In this document: in pieces, positions 8,837-16,479 of the stretch
Layout of the letters: every line of letters begins with the position of its first letter
Position numbering within the stretch: position 1 is the stretch's first letter
Source of the DNA: Bacteroidetes bacterium UBA2364
Lineage (GTDB): Bacteria; Bacteroidota; Rhodothermia; Rhodothermales; UBA2364
Reading direction: 5' to 3'
Length of the DNA stretch: 36,923 nucleotides
Assembly (NCBI GenBank): GCA_002344075.1
Contig: DDTM01000031.1
Location: forward strand, 1 to 36,923
Position numbers and translations under genes: made by a program
Notes under the pieces: generated by a model
Databases searched by the model: none
Seen by the model: the letters and a program-made list of their open reading frames with translations, nothing else
What the model was told of the DNA's origin: nothing

Positions 8837-9790
8837 TTGGAAATAGTTTTGTCACAATATAAATACCATTCCGTGACTACTTTTACCCAACGACCACATT
8901 ACTTTTTATGGTGTACGATTGGTATGTTCATCTTAAACGGCTGTACCGCACCACAACAGAACCGAATACAAAAGATGGAAACCTTAAAGACCGATCTTTT
9001 ACAACTTATTGCTGAATACCCCAGTGCTACCGTCGGGATTTCGGTAATAGACTGGACAAACAAACAGTCCATAAACATAAATGGCGATGTGCGAATGCAC
9101 GCCGCCAGTACCATGAAAATTCCGGTAATGATCGAGGTTTTTCGCCAAACAACAGTCAGAAAACTACGGCTCAAGGACTCATTGGTTGTCAAAAATGAGT
9201 TCCGATCTATTGTAGATGGTACTCACTTTGCCATCAGTGATGACTCCGACGACGAGACCTATCGTGAATTAGGCAAAAAAAAGAGCTACTACGATCTTGT
9301 TTTTCAGATGATCACGGTTTCTTCTAATATAGCCACCAATATTCTAATAGATGACTTGGGGGCACAAAACGTTCAACAAACCATTGAACGACTCGGCACC
9401 ACGCAAATGAAGGTACGACGAGGGGTAGAAGACACCAAGGCATTTGAACGCGGCCTAAACAACGAAGCCACTGCCAACGACCTTGCCCTTCTCCTTACCC
9501 GGATTGCACAAGGCAAAGCAGTAGGAAAAGAAGAAGATCGTGCAATGATTGACATTATGATGGCGCAGCGATTCAACGAAATGATTCCAAAAGGCGTCCC
9601 TAATGGCGTGAAAGTAGCCCACAAAACAGGCGAAATCACGGCACATAGGCATGATGCAGCTATTATCTATCCCGAAAAAGGAAAACCTTATACATTGGTA
9701 ATCCTGATAAAAGGAATTGAAGATTCGGAAAAAGCGTATCAGTTAGGGATCAATATCAGCCAAAAGGTGTATTTTGCACTTAGGTCTTAA
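8837..9790 (+). CDS. Class A beta-lactamase-like serine hydrolase, probable lipoprotein
   Basis: The frame from 8837 encodes 317 residues. A hydrophobic segment ends in a lipobox-like LNGC (C36), so lipid attachment is likely. A GTG at 8873 would give a shorter and more ordinary signal peptide (24 residues to the Cys), and the true start is unsure. The beta-lactamase motifs are S91-T-M-K94, SSN (162-164, in place of SDN) and KTG (263-265). E198 lies about 14 residues before T212, close to the E166-to-T181 spacing of class A enzymes, so it may be the deacylating Glu, but the omega-loop sequence is otherwise unlike TEM. It belongs to the beta-lactamase2 superfamily, and real antibiotic hydrolysis is not shown. 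It is a single gene divergent from the patatin gene. Confidence 0.8.
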   Translation: MEIVLSQYKYHSVTTFTQRPHYFLWCTIGMFILNGCTAPQQNRIQKMETLKTDLLQLIAEYPSATVGISVIDWTNKQSININGDVRMHAASTMKIPVMIEVFRQTTVRKLRLKDSLVVKNEFRSIVDGTHFAISDDSDDETYRELGKKKSYYDLVFQMITVSSNIATNILIDDLGAQNVQQTIERLGTTQMKVRRGVEDTKAFERGLNNEATANDLALLLTRIAQGKAVGKEEDRAMIDIMMAQRFNEMIPKGVPNGVKVAHKTGEITAHRHDAAIIYPEKGKPYTLVILIKGIEDSEKAYQLGINISQKVYFALRS

Positions 9791-9833
9791 GTCCAGATAT
9801 AATTGGAACCAGTTCACAGCATGACAATGCTTA

Positions 9834-10061
9834 TCATGATCCATCTAAGATAATCTCAAGCGTTCCGGCTCTTTTTTGAAGCATTTGAACTTCCGACAAC
9901 AGATCTTCGGATGAACTTTTTAAATTATCTGCCTCCTTTGCGATAACTCCTGTATCAGCAAACCGAGTACGTGCTTGGGTCTTCGCACTCCGGCTAAGGC
10001 CAATACCTGCACCGACCGTGACGATCATCAGACCGCTCAAAAAAATAGAAAACGTAACCAT
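9834..10061 (-). CDS. Small membrane protein with helical tail, unrecognised
   Basis: The 75-residue frame has one hydrophobic segment (about 2-22) followed by a charged region with a helical, heptad-like look (40-70). No family is recognised. It is divergent from the 64-residue gene at 10108, and the two starts are 46 bases apart, which leaves room for short promoters. It could be a membrane-anchored coiled-coil protein. Its length and unbroken frame in a sensible position favour a real gene, but there is no homology evidence. Confidence 0.45.
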   Translation of the reverse strand: MVTFSIFLSGLMIVTVGAGIGLSRSAKTQARTRFADTGVIAKEADNLKSSSEDLLSEVQMLQKRAGTLEIILDGS

Positions 10062-10107
10062 ATTCCTATACTTTTCGGGTTCGCCCCTTTAATGTAAAAA
10101 CAACGTC

Positions 10108-10302
10108 ATGAAAACCTCCTCTCTTTCACCAATTCGCTCTCGGCGTAGGCAACGCAGCCGCAACCGCTTCAAAGAAAAACCACTGGAAGTCCGCTCGACA
10201 ACCATCCCGATTAATCATCGGCGGGCTAAATGGGGCATCGGTTTAGGAATGGCATTATTGGCATTCATAGCCCTTATAGCCCTGATCCAAGCCATCGGCT
10301 AA
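10108..10302 (+). CDS. Small basic protein with C-terminal membrane segment, unrecognised
   Basis: The 64-residue product has a very basic first half (Arg/Lys cluster at about 11-24 and again 38-41). A single hydrophobic helix follows (about 43-62) and ends the chain, so it resembles a tail-anchored protein with a cytosolic basic arm. No family is recognised. A strong intrinsic terminator begins 22 bases after the stop, which supports a real short transcript. Confidence 0.5.
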   Translation: MKTSSLSPIRSRRRQRSRNRFKEKPLEVRSTTIPINHRRAKWGIGLGMALLAFIALIALIQAIG

Positions 10303-10324
10303 ACGATTGCCCCGACAACTCCTC

Positions 10325-10359
10325 AAAAACACCTATTCTTTAGGATAGGTGTTTTTTTT
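10325..10359. terminator. Bidirectional intrinsic terminator
   Basis: A 12-bp stem (AAAAACACCTAT at 10325-10336 with ATAGGTGTTTTT at 10345-10356) is followed by a T run on the plus strand. On the minus strand the hairpin is also followed by five T. It can end both the 64-residue gene and the convergent dnaB transcript. Confidence 0.85.
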
Positions 10360-10391
10360 ATCCCTGCGAGGCTCTTCAGGTTCCTTTGTGT

Positions 10392-11945
10392 TCAAAAAGG
10401 GGCATCAAATTGTGAAGGTGGCATATATACATCATAACCATCTCCTCCCGATGTTGGTGGCACATATTCATCCGGATTGTAATAATGAGCTAAGTTTTCG
10501 AAACGGGCAAATCGGTCCACAAAGGCTAATTTTGCGGTTCCGATGGGACCATTCCGTTGCTTACTCACCAAAATTTCGGCCAAGCCTTCCGTAGATTGCC
10601 CGCTCTCGTCCACTGGAATCCCATACTTTTCTGGACGATAAATAAAGAGTACCATATCCGCATCTTGTTCAATAGATCCAGACTCCCGCAAGTCCGATAA
10701 TTGCGGCTTTTTATCCCCTCCGCGTGTTTCTACAGCACGCGAAAGCTGCGACAATGCAATGACGGGTATGTTCAATTCCTTTGCCAGAATTTTCATAGAC
10801 CGAGAAATCTGGGCAATTTCCTGCTCTCGACTATTAGTACCCTTCCCACCGTGCATCAGTTGGAGATAATCCACCACGACTAACCCGATATTATGCTCCG
10901 CTTTTAACCGGCGGCACTTGGCACGCAACTCCAATACCCCCAATCCAGGCGTATCATCAATAAATATCGGGGCCTCCGAAAGTCGTCCTGCTGCACGGGG
11001 CAATTCCATCCATGCTTCTTCCGAAAGTTTACCCATGCGTGCAGACTGGGCGTCTATGCGTGCTTCGGCAGTAAGCAAACGTGTTGCCAATTGCGCGGCA
11101 CTCATTTCCAGCGAAAAGATGGCCACAGGGATTGGATTTCGGGGGTTCAGCGCGGCATTACGAATCAAACTGAGGGCAAAAGCAGTTTTTCCCATCGAAG
11201 GACGCGCAGCCACAATGATCAAGTCGGAGTTTTGCCAACCACTGGTCATTGCGTCTAAGGCACTAAAACCAGAGGGAACTCCCGTAATGCCTCCTTCTTG
11301 CCCGTGAATGGCTTCTAAATGCTCCATCACCTTCCTAACCACAATATTCATGGGCTGAGCAGCATTCCTTAGTTGATCTTGGGATATCTGGAAGATGGAT
11401 TGTTCGGCGCTGTCCATCAACTCAAAAGCATCCGTGGATGGGTCGTATGCTTTTTGGATAACACCCGTCATGGTTTCGATCATCTGCCGCAACAACGATT
11501 TTTCGGCCACAATACGGGCATGATACCCCACATTCGCTGCGGAAGCCACTCGCATAGAAAGTTCGGAGACATAGTAGGCTCCTCCCACCACTTCGAGGTG
11601 TCCAAGCCTTCTTAACTCCTCCGTAAGGGTAATTAGATCTACCGGAATATTGCGCTCAAAAAGCCCGGCAATCGCCTTAAAAATAAACCGATGACGCGGA
11701 TCATAAAAACTTTTCTCCTGCAAGAGTTCGATGGCTTCTGGGATGGCCTCCGGTTCGATGAGCATGGCTCCCAGAACAGATTGTTCTACTTCCGGCGACT
11801 GAGGTGGAACCCGTCCATCTTGCAATGCAGGTTCTTTAGGAAAAGACTTGGTTTCACGCGCTGGCTGTCCGGTAGATGCACTTAAGTCTTGCTGCAAATG
11901 CGGCAAACTCACCCATGATTGTTCCGGTATATAAGATTGCTCCAT
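10392..11945 (-). CDS. dnaB: Replicative DNA helicase DnaB
   Basis: The product is the hexameric helicase that unwinds the fork ahead of DNA polymerase III. It has 517 residues. The N-terminal DnaB domain begins near residue 48 (PQSPEVEQSVLGAML), after an extension of about 45 residues. The RecA-like ATPase domain has Walker A ARPSMGKTA at 247-255, Walker B LVVVDYLQL at 355-363, and the conserved SDLRESGSIEQDAD region near 417-430. No intein is present. The gene starts 5 bases after the stop of the UDG-like gene at 11951, so the two are almost certainly cotranscribed. Confidence 0.95.
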   Translation of the reverse strand: MEQSYIPEQSWVSLPHLQQDLSASTGQPARETKSFPKEPALQDGRVPPQSPEVEQSVLGAMLIEPEAIPEAIELLQEKSFYDPRHRFIFKAIAGLFERNIPVDLITLTEELRRLGHLEVVGGAYYVSELSMRVASAANVGYHARIVAEKSLLRQMIETMTGVIQKAYDPSTDAFELMDSAEQSIFQISQDQLRNAAQPMNIVVRKVMEHLEAIHGQEGGITGVPSGFSALDAMTSGWQNSDLIIVAARPSMGKTAFALSLIRNAALNPRNPIPVAIFSLEMSAAQLATRLLTAEARIDAQSARMGKLSEEAWMELPRAAGRLSEAPIFIDDTPGLGVLELRAKCRRLKAEHNIGLVVVDYLQLMHGGKGTNSREQEIAQISRSMKILAKELNIPVIALSQLSRAVETRGGDKKPQLSDLRESGSIEQDADMVLFIYRPEKYGIPVDESGQSTEGLAEILVSKQRNGPIGTAKLAFVDRFARFENLAHYYNPDEYVPPTSGGDGYDVYMPPSQFDAPF

Positions 11946-11950
11946 GATTG

Positions 11951-12673
11951 TTACGTGGTGTTTTGTACGTCCAGAAACTGACGTATGGTTTTAAGGTCTT
12001 CCCAAGCCAACCGTTTGAGTGCTGGATCTGTCATCAACTGGGCCGTAGAGTGAATGACCCGCACCCGAATGCCCATAAAATCAAACCACTTGCCGTATAG
12101 TGCTGCAACTGGTGCTTGTTTTTGCCCACTCATCATGCGTCCTGTCAGGCTTCCCATACACATCAACACGTCTGGTTGGAACAACCCGATTTCTTTGCAG
12201 AGCATGAGCTTATCCGTTGTTTGGTCTAACCTGCTTTTTCGAAGTACCGTCCGATACACTTCTTTCGGGTTTAATTGGATGGCCGCCAGCATCTTCCATA
12301 ACAAGGCATCCGCTGCCGCATGGTCCGGCGTTATTTCATCCTCGAGTACCATTACGGATACGGGGTGTACAACCTGCGAAGCAATACCTGCAATCTCATG
12401 TTCTGTGATATATTGGTACCAGCCTGCAATGTCTTTGATGCGGCTTAAAGCATGTGTGGCAGGTATCAGACCTTCAATTCTTTTCCAAGACGTTTCGCGC
12501 TCTATTGATGACAGATGAATATAGGCCTCTTGTATAGGTAGGGATGCCGCAATATCCGGTTGGGCATCCTCCGGAAAATCTATTGTGGAAGTACGAAGTA
12601 TCCAAGCCCCATATACCGCTTCTTGGTATGCTAAAACCTGCTTGATCTGGGAAAGAAGTTCTGTTGCAGTCAT
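11951..12673 (-). CDS. Uracil-DNA-glycosylase-like protein with degenerate active-site motif
   Basis: The 240-residue product keeps the outline of family 4/5 uracil-DNA glycosylases in its second half. VYRTVLRKSR (139-148) is like the VYITNVVKCRP strand. FQPDVLMCMGS (165-175) is like the RPKVILALG strand. VIHSTAQLMTDPALKR (206-221) is like the YHPAYLLRNPAEKR segment, with H208 kept. The catalytic GEAPGxxED stretch is replaced by a VLEDEITPDH sequence (109-118), and the four iron-sulfur cysteines are not present in the usual pattern. So this is probably a fold relative without the normal glycosylase chemistry. It is directly upstream of dnaB, which suggests a replication-linked role. That link is inference. 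Confidence 0.6.
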   Translation of the reverse strand: MTATELLSQIKQVLAYQEAVYGAWILRTSTIDFPEDAQPDIAASLPIQEAYIHLSSIERETSWKRIEGLIPATHALSRIKDIAGWYQYITEHEIAGIASQVVHPVSVMVLEDEITPDHAAADALLWKMLAAIQLNPKEVYRTVLRKSRLDQTTDKLMLCKEIGLFQPDVLMCMGSLTGRMMSGQKQAPVAALYGKWFDFMGIRVRVIHSTAQLMTDPALKRLAWEDLKTIRQFLDVQNTT

Positions 12674-12787
12674 AAAGGTGGTGGCTTAAGGAGACTCAAG
12701 CTACAACATCTTGTATCAAACCCCAATGTTTCTTTATACACAAGTTTTCTACAAGGGTACGTGGAAAACCAAACGTCAACAGAAACT

Positions 12788-13993
12788 TTACCGCCGACCC
12801 AAAAAAGGCACTAAAAATCGAAGAACTCCTGCGGCAATTGATTGTTTATCGGCCAACGGTAATTCATGACGACATCCATCTCTTCCCAGAATCACGACCT
12901 GATTGGTATCCGTCCCAAACCCGGCTCCCGGAATCGAGAGGTCATTAACGACAATAAAGTCTAAATTTTTGCGCAAAAGTTTACGTTCCGCATGGGTTTC
13001 GGCATCATTGGTTTCCAAAGCAAACCCTACCAATATCTGATCCGGTTGTTTTTTCAGACCCGCATTGTATAGTATATCAGGCGTTTTCCGAAGAGCCAGA
13101 TGGAGGTCTTCGTCTTTTTTCTTGATCTTTTGTACCGAAACGGTGGCAGGTGCATAATCTGCAACGGCTGCAGCAGCCACCATAAAGGTTGCCACAGGCA
13201 AATGCGCCTGAACTGCCTGATTCATTTCTTCTGCCGAAGTAACCTCCACAACCCTCATACCAGCGGGCCTTGGTAACGCGACGGGGCCTGTTACCAACGT
13301 GACTTCCGCGCCCCAATCCCGTGCGGTTCGGGCCAAGGCATACCCCATGGTTCCCGTAGAATGATTAGAGATATAGCGCACCGGATCTATCGCCTCGCGG
13401 GTTGGACCTGCTGTCAGAAGCAAGTGTTCTCCCACAAGTGGTTTCTCGGGGTGAAGAAAGGCCTGAATAGCTTCCAGAATATGCACTGGTTCAGGCAATC
13501 GTCCTTTTCCAACCAACCCGCTTGCCAATGCTCCATGTTCCGGCTCTATAATGGTATAACCGTATCCCCGCAGAATTTCCAGATTTCTACGTGTAGCCGG
13601 ATGTTCATACATGTCATGATCCATCGCCGGACACACCATAACAGGGCATCTTGCTGCCAATGCTGTAGCCGTCAGCATCGAATCACAAAACCCATGTGCC
13701 AATTTGGCAATAGTTTGTGCAGTTGCCGGCGCAATCACCAAAAGATCTGCCGAAAGACCCAATGTGATGTGCTTCGTCCAAGAACCCGCTTCATTTTCCG
13801 GAAATACGGTTGTTAGTACTTCCGACTCTGCAAGGGTTCCTAAGGTAAGCGGAGGTACAAAGCGGGTGGCATCAGGAGTCATCAACACCTGAACACGGGC
13901 GCCAGCCTTCCGGAGCAGACGCACCAATTCCGCAGACTTATAGGCAGCAATGCTCCCTGTTACGCCCAATAAAATAAATACATCATGAAGCAT
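12788..13993 (-). CDS. coaBC: Bifunctional phosphopantothenoylcysteine decarboxylase / phosphopantothenate-cysteine ligase
   Basis: This enzyme makes 4'-phosphopantetheine for coenzyme A from phosphopantothenate and cysteine. The start at 13993 (MLHDVFILLGVTG) gives 401 residues; an ATG at 14011 is also in frame. The CoaC flavoprotein half has GVTGSIAAYK near the start, catalytic H75, PATAQT (89-94) in place of PASANT, and PAMDHDMY (122-129) in place of PAMNxxMW. The clamp region reads LASGLVGKGRLPEP (156-169), with Ser where E. coli has Cys, a variant also found in other bacteria. The CoaB half begins near 190 with LLTAGPTREAIDPVRYISNHSTG. It follows rpoZ as in Bacteroidota. Confidence 0.93.
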   Translation of the reverse strand: MLHDVFILLGVTGSIAAYKSAELVRLLRKAGARVQVLMTPDATRFVPPLTLGTLAESEVLTTVFPENEAGSWTKHITLGLSADLLVIAPATAQTIAKLAHGFCDSMLTATALAARCPVMVCPAMDHDMYEHPATRRNLEILRGYGYTIIEPEHGALASGLVGKGRLPEPVHILEAIQAFLHPEKPLVGEHLLLTAGPTREAIDPVRYISNHSTGTMGYALARTARDWGAEVTLVTGPVALPRPAGMRVVEVTSAEEMNQAVQAHLPVATFMVAAAAVADYAPATVSVQKIKKKDEDLHLALRKTPDILYNAGLKKQPDQILVGFALETNDAETHAERKLLRKNLDFIVVNDLSIPGAGFGTDTNQVVILGRDGCRHELPLADKQSIAAGVLRFLVPFLGRR

Positions 13994-14009
13994 AGCGAAG
14001 ATCATGAAC

Positions 14010-14072
14010 AAAAAAAACCCTCCTCACAGGCAAGCCAATATCGAATAAATGGCCTACTCAAAGAGGAAGGTT
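14010..14072 (-). terminator. Terminator or attenuator between rpoZ and coaBC
   Basis: On the minus strand AACCTTCCTC pairs with GAGGAGGGTT over 10 bp with one G-U pair (14016-14025 with 14063-14072). Eight T follow. The 37-base loop contains an inner GCCA/TGGC stem. It lies 21 bases after the rpoZ stop and just before coaBC, so it should reduce readthrough from rpoZ into coaBC. Confidence 0.65.
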
Positions 14073-14092
14073 CTACATGAACAAAAAAAGGA

Positions 14093-14398
14093 TCAAAGGT
14101 CTGCCGGATCTGGCTCGGCGTATCGGTAAGCCAACTTTCTGGCAACCAATTCGTCTAAGGCCAACTCCGTAGGCTTTGGGGCACGCTCATACTCTAACGA
14201 GATGCCCACCTGCTGATCGTTCATCCGGCGGTCTTCCGGATCACGATCAAAACCATCGAAGTACGAAAGCCGGTCGGTCATTTCTGAACGAACTTCTGCC
14301 GAAATCTGGCGGGCACGCTTTGCGGTTACACAAACCGCTTCGTAAATATTATCGTATTGGGAACCCAAAAGATCCACATCCAAAGTCTTGATAGCCAT
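14093..14398 (-). CDS. rpoZ: RNA polymerase omega subunit
   Basis: The 101-residue product has the omega/Rpb6 core: DNIYEAVCVTAKRARQIS (16-33), which is the clamp helix that holds the beta' subunit, and a late KPTELALDELVARKLAYRY segment (75-93). Omega helps fold and attach beta' in RNA polymerase. The middle acidic insert (44-63) is longer than in E. coli, as is usual in Bacteroidota relatives. The neighbour coaBC downstream fits the common rpoZ-coaBC order in the phylum. A promoter with correct spacing lies upstream at 14436-14466. Confidence 0.85.
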   Translation of the reverse strand: MAIKTLDVDLLGSQYDNIYEAVCVTAKRARQISAEVRSEMTDRLSYFDGFDRDPEDRRMNDQQVGISLEYERAPKPTELALDELVARKLAYRYAEPDPADL

Positions 14399-14435
14399 AT
14401 GAGTTGGGTTAAATCTACCATTGATTAAATTTGGT

Positions 14436-14466
14436 CGTAAATATGGTTATTATTCAGACCAGCAAA
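14436..14466 (-). promoter_or_regulatory. Probable rpoZ promoter
   Basis: On the minus strand TTTG (14463-14466) and TATTTACG (14436-14443) are 19 bases apart, as in the Bacteroidota promoter consensus TTTG-19/21-TAnnTTTG. The rpoZ start codon lies 38 bases downstream of the second box. Confidence 0.5.
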
Positions 14467-14531
14467 CTAAGCAGATTTTATACCCATCTTTTTGCTACCT
14501 GTTCCACGAAAAAAGAAAGAAGCATTTTTTA

Positions 14532-16346
14532 TTACTCCTGAACTTCGGCAATCCGAATACCCCAGCCTGCGGGAGAATCCGGTGGGCCAAATGAGAAGTC
14601 TCCAAAAGCATGTGTACCATTGCTCTGATAGTGTACCCGATAAGTACCTGCTTTCAGAATCACTTGTCCATCAAAAAGACGATTTCGGTTATCTCCACCG
14701 GCAGGTATCGTCTCGTTCATGCGCATTTCCCAGACTTTTCGCCCTTTTGCATCCTCAATCCAACCATAGTCCCGCCAGCGTCCGGCTTCGTTTTCTCCGA
14801 GTGCGATAATCCGGAGTACATTGCGACTTTCCACCAATTCAAGTGGTTCGCTCACCGCTTCTTGGTTTCCTATACGAATTAGATTTACCAAAACCCGTTC
14901 ATTTTCACCAAAAGCGCCATTTGTGGGCCGTAAACTTCCTCTAACATCTTCAATCGCATCCCTTGCACCATCAAGAACATCTTTAATAACCTCGTCCAAC
15001 CCGCCACGTCCCACGGGTTCTTCTGCACTAAACACCGCATCCGAGGCGAGGGCATATATAGAAACGCCCCATCGTTCTTTGTTTTCAGGAGGATTCACAT
15101 TCCACTTATTGTAGGAGTGTGAACCATCACTTTTAAAGCGAAGTTGGTAAACCCCTGCATCTAAGGTAATAAAATCATCCTCTTGTCGGTTTTTGGGGTT
15201 TCCTCCGGCTTCTCTTGCCTCGCTAATTTTAGGCTCCCAAACGATAGCACCTGCTTCGTTTTCCAACCAACCTTTATCAAAAACTTCGCCATCAGTGTAT
15301 TCTCCCATTGTATGTATATAAACACCGGTTTTTTGTTGGAGCGTGAAGCGTTGCACAAGATCGGCGTCATCACCGGGCCGCAAAATACCCGCAATCATGG
15401 GATGATCGAAGGGGCGTAATTCCCCAATATTGGCCTCATAACCAGATACAACCCGCATACACACCCCCCAAGCGGTTGGGTTTAACGGTGGATTATCTTC
15501 CCAACCAGTATAATGGTGTGTCATATCGGACTCGAAGAGCACCTGATAGATACCGGGTTGTAACCAAATTTCACCCTCAAATACGCGGTTCCGTAAACTT
15601 CCTCCTGCGTGTTTGGTATTATCGTAGGTCATTTTCCAGACCACATCCCCATTCTCCAGCTTAGCAATTTTCGCAAAATCCGTAAACTGGCCTACATAGT
15701 CACCCATAGCCAGAAGATGAACACGACTTGGGGCTTTCACCTCGAAGTTAAATCGTTCATTTTTGAAGCCAGTTTGACGCTGGAGATTCCAAATATCCGA
15801 ACGATGGGGTGTTTCCTCACGGTACTCGATCAGCCGCACATCTACTGCCTGTTCTTTACGTGTGGTCTTAAGGGCCATGTACCAACGCTCTGCCTCCGAA
15901 AACCAGGCCCGATCGTCATCACCCGTCAGTTTTGCCCACAATGTACGCTCCCCAGCCGGGACTTGCCTATCACCATAAGACGAATAATAAACCGAATAAA
16001 CCCCTTTTGGAAGGGTGAAGGTGGATACGGTTCTGCCCAATTGCCCTTGTTCCAATTTGGTATTTTGCGGCGTCATCTGCCAAACCACCGAATGATCAAG
16101 TTGGTTGATAATCCAACCATATGTTGCCAATACGCCGGGTTTTTCAAACGAACCCCTCGCATCAATCTGTACTTCAACTGGGCGTGCAACTTCGATGGTT
16201 TGGTGGTATAACTGACCTTTGGGGATGTTGGTCCAAACAATAAATCCTTCTTTATCTGATGTTCCAACCAGACTCCGAATAACAACTCCAACGCCCAAAA
16301 GAGCCAAAACAACCAATAAAATTCGGTTTATGCGGTTCCTGTTCAT
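14532..16346 (-). CDS. Membrane-anchored protein with four roughly 110-residue repeats, unrecognised
   Basis: The 604-residue product has one N-terminal membrane helix (about 8-27), so the rest should be outside the cytoplasm. Four diverged repeats follow at about 45-160, 188-300, 328-435 and 483-600. Shared features are a GW(I/L) strand and VVWxM-like strand, an AGGxxxNR motif (247-254, 380-387, 549-556), a strand ending YxVxFxSDxTHHY-like, and a final PP...WGV/I. The first repeat is the most diverged. The pattern suggests a beta-sandwich unit, possibly carbohydrate- or protein-binding, but no family name can be given. A helical linker lies near 450-470. It is downstream of the three proteins with the two-cysteine repeats, on the same strand, but a terminator (16433-16463) separates it from the nearest one. 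Confidence 0.75.
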   Translation of the reverse strand: MNRNRINRILLVVLALLGVGVVIRSLVGTSDKEGFIVWTNIPKGQLYHQTIEVARPVEVQIDARGSFEKPGVLATYGWIINQLDHSVVWQMTPQNTKLEQGQLGRTVSTFTLPKGVYSVYYSSYGDRQVPAGERTLWAKLTGDDDRAWFSEAERWYMALKTTRKEQAVDVRLIEYREETPHRSDIWNLQRQTGFKNERFNFEVKAPSRVHLLAMGDYVGQFTDFAKIAKLENGDVVWKMTYDNTKHAGGSLRNRVFEGEIWLQPGIYQVLFESDMTHHYTGWEDNPPLNPTAWGVCMRVVSGYEANIGELRPFDHPMIAGILRPGDDADLVQRFTLQQKTGVYIHTMGEYTDGEVFDKGWLENEAGAIVWEPKISEAREAGGNPKNRQEDDFITLDAGVYQLRFKSDGSHSYNKWNVNPPENKERWGVSIYALASDAVFSAEEPVGRGGLDEVIKDVLDGARDAIEDVRGSLRPTNGAFGENERVLVNLIRIGNQEAVSEPLELVESRNVLRIIALGENEAGRWRDYGWIEDAKGRKVWEMRMNETIPAGGDNRNRLFDGQVILKAGTYRVHYQSNGTHAFGDFSFGPPDSPAGWGIRIAEVQE

Positions 16347-16432
16347 AATCTTATTAGAGAAAGAAAAAGTTTTATGCTTCCCCTACGTTGTAAGCAGTCA
16401 GAAAGTTTTACTTGTATCTTTTTTTTCAAAAA

Positions 16433-16463
16433 CAAAGCCCCATTGGAATCCAAAGGGGCTTTG
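16433..16463 (-). terminator. Intrinsic terminator of the seven-repeat gene
   Basis: On the minus strand CAAAGCCCCTTTGG pairs with CCAATGGGGCTTTG around a 3-base loop, with one mismatch, and is followed by TTTTT. It starts 17 bases after the stop at 16480. Confidence 0.85.
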
Positions 16464-16479
16464 TACCAGAGTAGATGGT

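Noticed and set aside
13993..14011. Loss of the CoaC clamp cysteine as a sign of inactivity
   Set aside because: Ser at this place is found in other bacterial CoaBC proteins, and the other motifs are intact.
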